Shown piece by piece: positions 40,001 through 48,392 of a stretch of DNA of 64,000 bases (its first letter is position 1; every line of letters starts with the position of its first letter). The notes beneath the pieces are model-generated. The model saw nothing but the letters and a program-made list of their open reading frames with translations, was not told where the DNA came from and did not search any database. Source of the DNA: Streptomyces deccanensis (GTDB lineage Bacteria; Actinomycetota; Actinomycetes; Streptomycetales; Streptomycetaceae); contig NZ_CP092431.1 in NCBI RefSeq assembly GCF_022385335.1, forward strand, positions 6,324,001 to 6,388,000, read 5' to 3'. The translations under genes were made by a program, and so were the position numbers.

Positions 40001-40612
40001 ATGACATCCGTCCTCGTCTGCGACGACTCCCCGCTTGCCCGAGAGGCGCTGCGCCGCGCGGTGGCGACCGTGCCCGGCGTCGAGCGCGTGACCACGGCGG
40101 CCAACGGCGAGGAAGTCCTCCGCCGCTGGGGGGCCGACCGCTCGGACCTGATTCTGATGGACGTACGCATGCCCGGTCTGGGCGGCGTCGAGACCGTGCG
40201 GCGGCTGCTGTCCGCCGACCCCGGGGCGCGCATCATCATGCTCACCGTCGCCGAGGACCTGGACGGCGTGGCCCTCGCGGTCGCCGCCGGAGCCCGGGGC
40301 TACCTGCACAAGGACGCCTCCCGCGCGGAGCTGCGCGCCACGGTGACCCAGGCCCTCGCCGACCCCACCTGGCGGCTCGCCCCGCGCCGGCTGCGCTCGG
40401 CCGAGATGGGTGCCGCGCCGACGCTCACCGCCCGCGAGATCCAGGTCCTGGAGGGCATGAGCCACGGCCGTTCCAACGCGGAGATCGGTCGCGAGCTGTT
40501 CCTCTCCGAGGACACGGTCAAGACCCACGCCCGGCGCCTGTTCAAGAAGCTCGGCGCCTCGGACCGCGCGCACGCGGTGGCGCTCGGTTTCCGCTGGGGT
40601 CTGGTCCGCTGA
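40001..40612 (+). CDS. bldM: Response regulator BldM
   Basis: BldM is the orphan NarL-type regulator that switches on early aerial-growth genes as a homodimer and later genes with WhiI. The 203-residue product has a receiver domain (MTSVLVCDDSPLAREALRRA, phosphoacceptor-position Asp in LILMDVRMPGLGG near 53) and a LuxR-type HTH (LTAREIQVLEGMSHGRSNAE, LFLSEDTVKTHARRLFKKLG). No partner kinase is present. Its promoter matches the BldN consensus, and it lies divergent from whiD, so two developmental regulators share one control region. Confidence 0.96.
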   Translation: MTSVLVCDDSPLAREALRRAVATVPGVERVTTAANGEEVLRRWGADRSDLILMDVRMPGLGGVETVRRLLSADPGARIIMLTVAEDLDGVALAVAAGARGYLHKDASRAELRATVTQALADPTWRLAPRRLRSAEMGAAPTLTAREIQVLEGMSHGRSNAEIGRELFLSEDTVKTHARRLFKKLGASDRAHAVALGFRWGLVR

Positions 40613-40790
40613 GTGGACCGTGCCGGGGGTGGTCCCCCACAAGGGAGGAGCCCCGCCTGCCGCACGGCGGGCGGGGACGACGAGACGATCCGCCGGGTGC
40701 CCGCTGCTCGTTTCGCCGCGGATGCCGCATCCTTGAGGTGTGGAGTTCCTAGGGGAGCAGTCGAACGAGCGGGAGGGGAGGGCGCAGGAG

Positions 40791-41456
40791 ATGAGTTCCG
40801 GCGCGCCTGCTCATAACGCTTCGGTGCACAACCATGGACGTGGCGCCACGGACCGGACGGCCGCAAGGCACCATGGACCGATGCGCGACGACGAGACGAC
40901 AGTGATCGGTGCGCTCGTGCATCGCGCGGTCGACGGGGACGAGCAGGCCACGCACGATCTGCTCGCCCATGTCCACCCCTTGGCGCTGCGCTACTGCCGC
41001 ACCCGGCTGTCCCGGCTGCCGGGCGACGCGCGGCACTTCGTGGAGGACCTGGCGCAGGAGGTCTGTGTCGCCGTCCTCCTCGCGCTGCCGCGCTACAAGG
41101 ACACCGGAAGGCCGTTCGAGGCGTTCGTCTTCGCCATCGCCGGCCACAAGGTCGCCGACCTCCAGCGGGCCGCGATGCGCCACCCCGGGTCGACGGCCGT
41201 CCCCTCGGACGAGATGCCGGAGCGCCCCGACGACTCCCTCGGTCCCGAGGAGCGCGCCCTGCTCAGCAGCGACGCCGAGTGGGCCAAGAAGCTCCTGGCC
41301 AACCTCCCGGAGAACCAGCGTGAGCTGCTGCTGCTGAGGATCGCGGTGGGGCTCACGGCCGAGGAGACCGGGCAGATGCTGGGGATGTCACCGGGCGCGG
41401 TCCGGGTGGCCCAGCACCGGGCACTGAGCAGACTCCGGGCACTGGCCGAGCAGTGA
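40791..41456 (+). CDS. sigD: SigD-like RNA polymerase sigma factor
   Basis: This sigma-70-family ECF-type factor of about 221 residues has region 2 near 60-125 ([57 protein letters not shown]) and region 4 near 170-220 ([41 protein letters not shown]). Its position between the whiB-type gene and guaB parallels sigD of mycobacteria. The start is uncertain: ATG 40791, GTG 40740 and ATG 40881 ([17 protein letters not shown]) are all open. A strong terminator follows. Confidence 0.9.
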   Translation: MSSGAPAHNASVHNHGRGATDRTAARHHGPMRDDETTVIGALVHRAVDGDEQATHDLLAHVHPLALRYCRTRLSRLPGDARHFVEDLAQEVCVAVLLALPRYKDTGRPFEAFVFAIAGHKVADLQRAAMRHPGSTAVPSDEMPERPDDSLGPEERALLSSDAEWAKKLLANLPENQRELLLLRIAVGLTAEETGQMLGMSPGAVRVAQHRALSRLRALAEQ

Positions 41457-41471
41457 CCGTACGGCTCCCAG

Positions 41472-41503
41472 GGCGCCCCGCATGAACAGGCGGGGCGCCT
41501 TTT
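41472..41503 (+). terminator. Terminator after the sigD-like gene
   Basis: GGCGCCCCGC and GCGGGGCGCC pair perfectly around an 8-base loop and are followed by TTTT. It separates the sigma gene from guaB. Confidence 0.92.
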
Positions 41504-41570
41504 CCGTACGAATATACGAAGCCCGGCCGTACTTCGTACCGTGGAATGTGTGCCCCGCGCTTCCCGTTAG

Positions 41571-43118
<1,548 letters not shown>

Positions 43119-43222
43119 ACAGCGGACCTCGTGAGGGCGGCCTCGGTGCATCCGGGGCCGCCCTCGTCGTGCCCGTCGGCGATACTGGTAGACGCTGAAC
43201 GCATCAGGGAAAGGCCACAGAC

Positions 43223-44347
43223 GTGACTGAGATCGAGATCGGGCGCGGCAAGCGCGGCCGCCGGGCGTACGCCTTCGACGACATCGCCGTCGTCCCCAGC
43301 CGCCGTACGCGGGACCCGAAGGAGGTCTCGATCGCCTGGCAGATCGACGCCTACCGCTTCGAGCTGCCGTTCCTGGCCGCCCCCATGGACTCGGTCGTCT
43401 CCCCGGCCACCGCGATCCGCATCGGCGAGCTGGGCGGCCTCGGCGTCCTCAACCTCGAAGGGCTCTGGACCCGGTACGAGGACCCGCAGCCGCTGCTCGA
43501 CGAGATCACCGGCCTGCCCGACGAGGCCGCGACCCGCCGCCTCCAGGAGATCTACGCCGCTCCCATCAAGGAGGAGCTGATCGGGCAGCGCATCAAGGAG
43601 GTGCGCGACTCCGGTGTGGTGACCGCCGCCGCGCTCTCGCCGCAGCGCACGGCCCAGTTCTCCAAGGCCGTCGTGGACGCGGGTGTCGACATCTTCGTCA
43701 TCCGCGGTACGACTGTGTCGGCGGAGCACGTCTCCGGCTCGCACGAGCCGCTGAACCTGAAGCAGTTCATCTACGAGCTGGACGTCCCCGTGATCGTCGG
43801 CGGCTGCGCCACCTACACGGCCGCCCTGCACCTGATGCGCACGGGCGCGGCCGGTGTCCTCGTCGGCTTCGGCGGCGGCGCGGCGCACACCACGCGCAAC
43901 GTGCTCGGCATCCGGGTCCCGATGGCCACGGCGGTCGCCGATGTCGCCGCCGCCCGCCGGGACTACATGGACGAGTCCGGCGGCCGGTACGTGCACGTCA
44001 TCGCGGACGGTGGCGTCGGCTGGTCCGGCGACATCCCGAAGGCGATCGCCTGTGGCGCGGACGCCGTGATGATGGGCTCCCCGCTGGCCCGCGCGACGGA
44101 CGCGCCCGGCAAGGGCAACCACTGGGGCATGGAGGCGGTGAACGAGGAGCTGCCGCGCGGCATGAAGGTCGACCTCGGCACGGTCGGCACGATCGAGGAG
44201 GTCCTCACCGGGCCCTCCCACACGCCCGACGGTTCCATGAACCTCTTCGGCGCGCTGCGGCGGGCGATGGCCACGACCGGGTACAGCGAGCTGAAGGAGT
44301 TCCAGCGCGTCGAGGTGACGGTGGCGGATTCGCCGCACATGCGGTGA
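43223..44347 (+). CDS. guaB3: GuaB3 family IMP-dehydrogenase-related protein
   Basis: The 374-residue product has the IMPDH/GMP-reductase barrel without CBS domains: YAFDDIAVVPSRRTRDPKEV, FLAAPMDSVVSPATAIRIG, VIADGGVGWSGDIPKAIACG, ADAVMMGSPLARA. In the loop that corresponds to [11 protein letters not shown] of GuaB, it reads GGGAAHTTRNV, so a histidine occupies the catalytic cysteine position. The reaction is therefore unlikely to be classical IMPDH. The guaB-guaB3 order is conserved in actinobacteria. GTG 43223 follows GGGAAAGG. Confidence 0.94.
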   Translation: MTEIEIGRGKRGRRAYAFDDIAVVPSRRTRDPKEVSIAWQIDAYRFELPFLAAPMDSVVSPATAIRIGELGGLGVLNLEGLWTRYEDPQPLLDEITGLPDEAATRRLQEIYAAPIKEELIGQRIKEVRDSGVVTAAALSPQRTAQFSKAVVDAGVDIFVIRGTTVSAEHVSGSHEPLNLKQFIYELDVPVIVGGCATYTAALHLMRTGAAGVLVGFGGGAAHTTRNVLGIRVPMATAVADVAAARRDYMDESGGRYVHVIADGGVGWSGDIPKAIACGADAVMMGSPLARATDAPGKGNHWGMEAVNEELPRGMKVDLGTVGTIEEVLTGPSHTPDGSMNLFGALRRAMATTGYSELKEFQRVEVTVADSPHMR

Positions 44348-44634
44348 CGCTGCGCTCGCCTTGAGCGGGGTTCGGGGCTCGGTTGCCTGAGGGCGACCGG
44401 GCCCTTTCGCGTGCCCAAGTGGGCTGTTGGGGGCGTGAGTTGCGGGGGTGGGGGCGCGTGGTTGCGTTTGGGGCGAATGTGGGCCGAACGGGCGTAGCCG
44501 GGCGATAGCGTTCGTGTCCGGCGCCCAGCTTGGCTGGGAGCCCCCTTCCAAGGACACGATCCGGACCCCGCCCTCGGGGCCCGGCCCGATTCCGACGGAC
44601 CGTCCACCGGGCGGTGTCGTGGAAGGGGGCGCCC

Positions 44635-44730
44635 ATGGGACGTCACCGCAAGCCCACTCGCTGGGACCGGATCCGTCTGCGGATGGTGAAGTGCCGGAGG
44701 AGGTGGATCTTGCGGATTTACGGATGGTGA
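44635..44730 (+). CDS. 31-residue arginine-rich peptide ahead of the tandem hairpins
   Basis: ATG 44635 has GGAAGGGGG a few bases upstream. The peptide begins MGRHRKPTRWDRIRLRMVKC and continues RRRWILRIYGW; about a third of residues are Arg or Lys, with three Trp. The stop codon (44728-44730) overlaps the end of the first stem arm of hairpin copy 1, so translation would unfold it. It could be a real small basic peptide, possibly RNA-binding or membrane-active, or a leader peptide for the structures downstream. No homologue recognised. Confidence 0.5.
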   Translation: MGRHRKPTRWDRIRLRMVKCRRRWILRIYGW

Positions 44731-44812
44731 GCGGCCGCCCCCACGTCAGCTAGGGGCGGACACTCCGTGAACCATCCAGGAGCTCGTCGCAGACCCAACT
44801 GCGGCGGGCTCC
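44722..44812 (+). ncRNA. Two-hairpin structured element, copy 1
   Basis: Hairpin 1: GGATGGT (44722-44728) pairs with ACCATCC (44771-44777). Inside it CCGCCCC (44735-44741) pairs with GGGGCGG (44753-44759), closing an 11-base loop CACGTCAGCTA. Hairpin 2: GGAGC (44779-44783) pairs with GCTCC (44808-44812). Inside it CGCAG (44788-44792) pairs with CTGCG (44799-44803), closing the loop ACCCAA. ACTTTTCTTG follows, terminator-like on the plus strand. Strand and function are inferred. Confidence 0.6.
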
Positions 44813-44826
44813 ACTTTTCTTGTTGT

Positions 44827-44917
44827 GGATGGTGAGCGGCCGCCCCCAAACCAAGTAGGGGCGGACACTCCGTGAACCATCCAGGAGCTCGTCGCAGTGC
44901 TCGCTGCGGCGGGCTCC
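44827..44917 (+). ncRNA. Two-hairpin structured element, copy 2
   Basis: This is a second 91-nt copy, 105 bp downstream of the first. All four stems, the internal loops and the hairpin-to-hairpin linker are identical to copy 1. The ten differences lie only in the apical loops: CAAACCAAGTA in hairpin 1 (44847-44857) and TGCTCG in hairpin 2 (44898-44903). The pattern suggests selection on structure with loop sequences free or specifically diversified. Confidence 0.6.
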
Positions 44918-44996
44918 GCCTGTTTCCGTACGGTACCGGTGGAGGCGGGCGGCTGCCAGCGGCCCCAGAGGCCAGGGGTTTGCCGTGCGCCCCCTC

Positions 44997-46205
44997 TCAC
45001 AACCTGTGCGCCGCCCCCGTGGGCGTGGCCCCCCGGGTGTCCAGCAGCAGTTGCGCCTTCACCGACAGGCCCTGGAGGTCGTACGTGCGGTGCTGCTGGA
45101 GGAGGATCGTCAGATCGGCGTCGGCGGTGGCCTCGTAGAGGGAGTCGGCGCGGGGGATGGGGCGGTCGAGGACGCTCCAGGTGGGGATGTGCGGGTCGTG
45201 GTAGCTGACGTGGGCGCCGAGTTCGATGAGGCGGCGGGCGATCTCGTCGGCGGGGGTGCCCTCTTGGTCGGGGACGTCGGGCTTGTAGGTGATGCCGAGC
45301 AGGAGGACGCGGGCGCCCCGGGCCGACTTGCCGTGCTCGTTGAGGAGGGTGGCGGCGCGCTGGACGACGTACTGGGGCATGCGGTGGTTGACCCGCTGGG
45401 CCAGTTCGACCATGCGCAGTGAGCGGGGGGCGTGCCCTGCCAGGTCCTGGGGGAGGGCGTGGCCGCCGACGCCGGGGCCGGGGCGGAAGGCCTGGAAGCC
45501 GAAGGGCTTGGTCTCGGCGCAGCGGATGACGTCCCAGAGGTCGACGTTCAGGTCGTGGCAGAGGGCGGCCATCTCGTTGACCAGGGCGATGTTGACGTGG
45601 CGGTAGTTGGTCTCCAGGAGGTGGACCGTCTCCGCCTCGCGCAGGCCACGCGCGCGTACCACCTTGTCGGTGAGGCGGCCGTAGAAGGCGGCCGCCGATT
45701 CCGTGCAGGCGGGGGTGAGGCCGCCGATCACCTTGGGGATGTTGGCGGGGCCGTAGGCGCGGTTGCCCGGGTCCACGCGCGCGGGGGAGTAGGCGAGGTG
45801 GAAGTCGCGGCCGGCGCGTAGGCCGGAGCCCTCTTCGAGGAGGGGGCGCAGGAGGTCCCCGGTGGTGCCCGGCGGGACCGGGGACTCCAGGATGACCGTG
45901 GTGTGCGGGCGCAGCCGGGCGGCCAGGGTGCGGGCGGCCTCCTCGACCTGGGTGAGGTCGAGCGAGCCGTCGGCGCCGAGGGGGGTGGGCGCGCAGATGA
46001 CCGCCGTACGGACGCGGCCGAGTTCGGCTGGGCTGGTGGTGGGCTTGAAGCCGCGGGCCAGCATGCGGCGCAGTTCGCCGGGGGTGAGCGAGCCGGAGTC
46101 GGGCCCGGTGCGGTAACCGAGCGTGGCGATGCCGGCGGCGACGGCGGCCTGGGCCAGCGGCAGCCCCAACTGGCCGAGTCCGATCACGGCGAGATCTGCG
46201 GGCAT
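44997..46205 (-). CDS. Nucleotide-sugar dehydrogenase family protein lacking the catalytic cysteine
   Basis: The 402-residue product resembles UDP-ManNAc/UDP-glucose dehydrogenases: NAD loop LAVIGLGQLGLPLAQAAVAA, VICAPTPLGADGSLDLTQVE, ESPVPPGTTGDLL, LAYSPARVDPGN, ETNYRHVNIALVNEMA and the C-terminal GITYKPDVPDQEGTPADEI. The active-site loop reads RPGPGVGGHALPQDLAGHAP where the family has GGHC(L/I)P-D-P, so the catalytic Cys is Ala and the residues after it differ. It may bind sugar nucleotide without four-electron oxidation. ATG 46205 gives the normal N-terminus. Confidence 0.88.
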   Translation of the reverse strand: MPADLAVIGLGQLGLPLAQAAVAAGIATLGYRTGPDSGSLTPGELRRMLARGFKPTTSPAELGRVRTAVICAPTPLGADGSLDLTQVEEAARTLAARLRPHTTVILESPVPPGTTGDLLRPLLEEGSGLRAGRDFHLAYSPARVDPGNRAYGPANIPKVIGGLTPACTESAAAFYGRLTDKVVRARGLREAETVHLLETNYRHVNIALVNEMAALCHDLNVDLWDVIRCAETKPFGFQAFRPGPGVGGHALPQDLAGHAPRSLRMVELAQRVNHRMPQYVVQRAATLLNEHGKSARGARVLLLGITYKPDVPDQEGTPADEIARRLIELGAHVSYHDPHIPTWSVLDRPIPRADSLYEATADADLTILLQQHRTYDLQGLSVKAQLLLDTRGATPTGAAHRL

Positions 46206-46497
46206 GGCGGGGCCGTCCTTCCCAGTAACCGAAGCGGGACAGACGCGCAAGCCCGGTGGTCTGGATGAGCGAGCGCAATGTCACATTAGGCGGAAATATG
46301 ACCGATATGCGGGATTGGGAGAGTGTTTTTCTGTGCGCGTCCTGCGGAGTTATCCACAGGCTGGGGGCCGGTGGTGGCCGAACTCGGGCAACACGGTCAG
46401 AATTTTGGGCAGGGGATGCGAGAGCGACGAAAGAGCTGGGTCTCGCCTGACGGGCATGGACGGATGAGGCCGACGCGACGGACAGCGGGAGGCAGCG

Positions 46498-48204
46498 GTG
46501 AGGACAGCGGCACTGGGACCGGCGCAGCGCGCCGAGTCACTGGCGGGTATGGCCGAGCGCGAGCTGGACGTGCTGGTCGTGGGTGGTGGCGTGGTCGGTG
46601 CGGGCACGGCCCTGGACGCCGTGACCCGCGGTCTGTCCACGGGCCTGGTCGAGGCGCGTGACTGGGCGTCGGGCACCTCCAGCCGGTCCAGCAAGCTGAT
46701 CCACGGCGGCCTGCGCTATCTGGAGATGCTCGATTTCGCCCTCGTCCGCGAGGCCCTGAAGGAGCGTGGGCTGCTGCTGGAGCGGCTGGCCCCCCATCTG
46801 GTCAAGCCGGTCCCCTTCCTCTATCCCTTGCAGCACAAGGGGTGGGAGCGGTGGTACGCCGGCTCGGGCGTCGCGCTGTACGACGGGATGTCCATGGCGC
46901 GCGGACACGGGCGCGGGCTCCCGATCCACCGTCACCTGACCCGTCACCACGCCCTGCGCATCGCGCCCTGCTTGAAGAAGGACGCGCTCGTCGGGGCGCT
47001 GCAGTACTACGACGCCCAGATGGACGACGCGCGGTACGTGGCCACCATGGTCCGCACGGCCGCGTCGTACGGGGCGAAGGTCGCCAACCGCGCGCGGGTG
47101 ACCGGGTTCCTGCGGGAGGGCGAGCGGGTCGTCGGGGCCAAGGTGCAGGACGTCGAGGGCGGCGGGGAGTACGAGATCCGCGCCCGGCAGGTCGTGAACG
47201 CGACCGGGGTGTGGACCGACGACACCCAGGCGATGGTCGGCGAGCGCGGGCAGTTCCACGTCCGGGCCTCCAAGGGCATCCATCTGGTCGTACCGAAGGA
47301 CCGGATCCACTCCACGACCGGGCTGATCCTGCGGACCGAGAAGTCCGTGCTGTTCGTCATCCCCTGGGGGCGGCACTGGATCGTGGGCACGACGGACACC
47401 GACTGGGACCTCGACAAGGCGCATCCGGCGGCGTCCAGCGCGGACATCGACTATCTGCTGGAGCATGTGAACTCGGTCCTGGCGGTGCCGCTGACGCGGG
47501 ACGACGTGCAGGGGGTGTACGCCGGGCTGCGGCCGCTGCTCGCGGGGGAGTCCGACGCCACCAGCAAGCTCTCGCGGGAGCACATCGTGGCGCATCCGGT
47601 GCCGGGGCTGGTGGTCGTGGCCGGCGGCAAGTACACGACCTACCGGGTCATGGCCAAGGACGCGGTGGACGCCGCCGTGCACGGGCTCGACCAGCGGGTC
47701 GCGGAGTGCGTCACCGAGGATGTGCCGCTGCTGGGGGCCGAGGGGTACCGGGCGTTGTGGAACGCGCGGGCGCGGATCGCGGCGAGCACCGGGCTGCACG
47801 TGGTGCGGGTGGAGCATCTGCTGAACCGGTACGGGTCGGCGACCGAGGAGGTGCTCGAACTGATCGCGGCCGATCCGTCGTTGGGTGAGCCGCTGCACGC
47901 GGCCGACGACTATCTGCGGGCCGAGGTGGTGTACGCGGCCTCGCACGAGGGGGCGCGGCATCTCGACGACGTGCTGACGCGGCGGACGCGGATCTCGATC
48001 GAGACGTTCGACCGGGGGACGCGCAGTGCGCGCGAGGCGGCCGAGTTGATGGCTCCCGTGCTCGGGTGGGACAAGGACCAGATCGAGCGGGAGGTTCAGC
48101 ACTACGAGAAGAGGGTGGAGGCGGAGCGGGAGTCGCAGCGGCAGCCGGACGACCTGACCGCGGACGCGGCGCGGCTGGGGGCGCCGGACATCGTGCCGCT
48201 GTAG
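46498..48204 (+). CDS. glpD: Glycerol-3-phosphate dehydrogenase (FAD-dependent, aerobic)
   Basis: GlpD oxidises sn-glycerol-3-phosphate to dihydroxyacetone phosphate and passes electrons to quinone at the membrane. The 568-residue product has the FAD dinucleotide loop VLVVGGGVVGAGTALDAVTR near residue 28. It also has SSRSSKLIHGGLRYLEMLDF, VVNATGVWTDD and the substrate-site region VAGGKYTTYRVMAKDAVD, then a C-terminal helical domain. GTG 46498 follows GGGAGG. The 292-bp gap upstream is AT-richer and probably holds its promoter; no glpF-glpK genes are adjacent. Confidence 0.96.
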   Translation: MRTAALGPAQRAESLAGMAERELDVLVVGGGVVGAGTALDAVTRGLSTGLVEARDWASGTSSRSSKLIHGGLRYLEMLDFALVREALKERGLLLERLAPHLVKPVPFLYPLQHKGWERWYAGSGVALYDGMSMARGHGRGLPIHRHLTRHHALRIAPCLKKDALVGALQYYDAQMDDARYVATMVRTAASYGAKVANRARVTGFLREGERVVGAKVQDVEGGGEYEIRARQVVNATGVWTDDTQAMVGERGQFHVRASKGIHLVVPKDRIHSTTGLILRTEKSVLFVIPWGRHWIVGTTDTDWDLDKAHPAASSADIDYLLEHVNSVLAVPLTRDDVQGVYAGLRPLLAGESDATSKLSREHIVAHPVPGLVVVAGGKYTTYRVMAKDAVDAAVHGLDQRVAECVTEDVPLLGAEGYRALWNARARIAASTGLHVVRVEHLLNRYGSATEEVLELIAADPSLGEPLHAADDYLRAEVVYAASHEGARHLDDVLTRRTRISIETFDRGTRSAREAAELMAPVLGWDKDQIEREVQHYEKRVEAERESQRQPDDLTADAARLGAPDIVPL

Positions 48205-48392
48205 TTCCGCAACCGCCGGACGGGCTCAGCGGGGTGGGCCGGCCTCAGAACGGGGGCCGGTTGTGAAGTGTGGGCGGGTGCGGTGAGGGGCTTGGAGGTG
48301 GGGTGGCCGGTTGAGGGGGGCCCTGGGCGTGGGGCGGTTGGCGGGTGGGTGACAATGGAGGCTCTGTCAGGGCGGGTTGTATGAGGGGACGC

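Noticed and set aside
40613..40816. 67-codon frame between bldM and the sigma gene
   Set aside because: It overlaps the possible sigma-gene leader, has no ribosome-binding site and its composition is not convincing.
41515..41537. TACGAA...TTCGTA inverted repeat before guaB
   Set aside because: The arms are short with a wide spacer and there is no known matching operator, so it could occur by chance.
44746..46284. 512-codon minus-strand frame through the tandem hairpins
   Set aside because: Most of it is the wrong frame of the dehydrogenase gene. The repeated SSWMVHGVSAP segment it encodes is simply the duplicated hairpin DNA.
46350..46358. TTATCCACA, a DnaA-box match
   Set aside because: It is a single box with no cluster, no dnaA or dnaN nearby and no AT-rich unwinding region, so no replication origin is claimed.
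46256..46450. 64-codon frame upstream of glpD (CASCGVIHRLGAG)
   Set aside because: Codon third positions are not GC-rich as in neighbouring genes and no good ribosome-binding site was found, so it was treated as leader or promoter DNA.
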